DNA from: DTU015 sp964406505
Lineage (GTDB): Bacteria > Bacillota > Sulfobacillia > Fermentithermobacillales > Fermentithermobacillaceae
Assembly (NCBI GenBank): GCA_964406505.1
Contig: CAYORX010000020.1
Span: 1 to 33,549 of the forward strand
DNA: 33,549 nt
Direction: 5' to 3'
Numbering within the stretch: the stretch's first letter is position 1; each line of letters starts with the position of its first letter. Both the position numbers and the translations under genes were made by a program. This document shows positions 33,181 through 33,549 of this stretch, one piece after another. Below the pieces are notes generated by a model. The model did not search any database. It saw only the letters and a program-made list of their open reading frames with translations, and had not been told where the DNA came from.

Positions 33181-33549
33181 TTTATAGAATTAAGAAATAA
33201 TATAGATTTTGGGGCAGGCGATGAATTTTATATAAACCATTTGTTATAAAAAGACAGTAAAACAAATATACAGGTACTGGTACTAGAAATTTATATAAAA
33301 GTTCTGACGATGTGTTTTTGTCCAGGATTTACTAAAGCATTTTAGACGGTGTTAAGTTATTTACTATGTTTATAATTTAGAAACTGGAATCGAACGACTT
33401 TATTTTGCGCTAAAAGTGTTAACAAAAGTAACTTCCACTTTCATGCCGATCACTGGAATTTACTTTTACAAGTAAGGTCTACAGCACATTTGGTAGTATG
33501 AGTAAAATGTTTGTGGGTTTTTAGGGTGAAAAAGAAGGCGAGAAGCCAT
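33181..33549. other. AT-rich region without a supportable gene
   Basis: No coding frame longer than a few codons, RNA gene or clear promoter is seen. A TATAAT-like element near 33370 lacks a -35. A GTG at 33526 (VKKKARSH, running off the edge) could begin the next gene but has no convincing ribosome site. Confidence 0.5.

Noticed and set aside
33526..33549. Start of a new gene at the right edge (GTG, VKKKARSH)
   Set aside because: Only eight codons are visible and there is no clear ribosome site, so it cannot be supported.
1..33549. CRISPR arrays, insertion sequences, tRNA or rRNA genes
   Set aside because: I looked for regular repeats, transposase-like frames and tRNA/rRNA motifs and saw none.

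Overview
The window is a piece of a low-GC, flagellated Firmicute chromosome, most likely a Clostridia or Peptococcaceae-like lineage. The support is a PolC-type replicative polymerase, a canonical T-box leader, a FolT-like ECF S component, the MEP isoprenoid pathway, a YtvI/AI-2E-type membrane protein, SigD/WhiG-type sigma factor, and the order flagellar operon - DUF342 - rpsB - tsf - pyrH - frr - uppS - cdsA - dxr - rseP - ispG - polC. The genus cannot be told from sequence alone. A run of ten N bases at 11492-11501 shows this is a scaffolded draft assembly.

Region 1 (1-12983, + strand) is the distal part of a large flagellar operon: flgE (5' truncated by the window edge), motA, motB, fliL, fliM, fliN, a single-ORF FliO-FliP fusion, fliQ, fliR, flhB, flhA, a PilZ protein, a FliA/SigD sigma factor, a DUF342/FapA protein interrupted by the assembly gap, and a small unknown ORF. 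Overlapping start/stop codons suggest strong translational coupling. flhF and flhG, often found after flhA in Firmicutes, are absent here.

Region 2 (12984-25058, + strand) holds housekeeping genes: rpsB and tsf (translation), pyrH (UMP kinase), frr (ribosome recycling), uppS and cdsA (lipid carrier and phospholipid precursor), an AI-2E/YtvI-like membrane protein, dxr and ispG (MEP pathway) around rseP (site-2 protease), then polC. rpsB has a leader that can fold as a pseudoknot covering its Shine-Dalgarno. dxr starts on a CTG codon that overlaps the preceding stop. PolC appears to lack the DnaQ-like 3'-5' exonuclease normally inserted in its PHP domain.

Region 3 (25151-31116) holds a folT-like gene (- strand) with a clear promoter, thrC-thrB (+ strand), and a three-gene ABC transporter (- strand: lipoprotein, permease, ATPase) preceded by a T-box with a UGG specifier. 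This identifies it as a tryptophan-type (TrpXYZ) importer induced by uncharged tRNA-Trp.

Region 4 (31117-33549, + strand) holds a ParM/StbA-like actin homologue and a bactofilin, 18 bp apart, behind a promoter bracketed by inverted repeats and a ~200-nt leader. This pairing of two polymer-forming proteins is the best candidate here for an uncharacterised system. The last ~420 bp carry no supportable gene.
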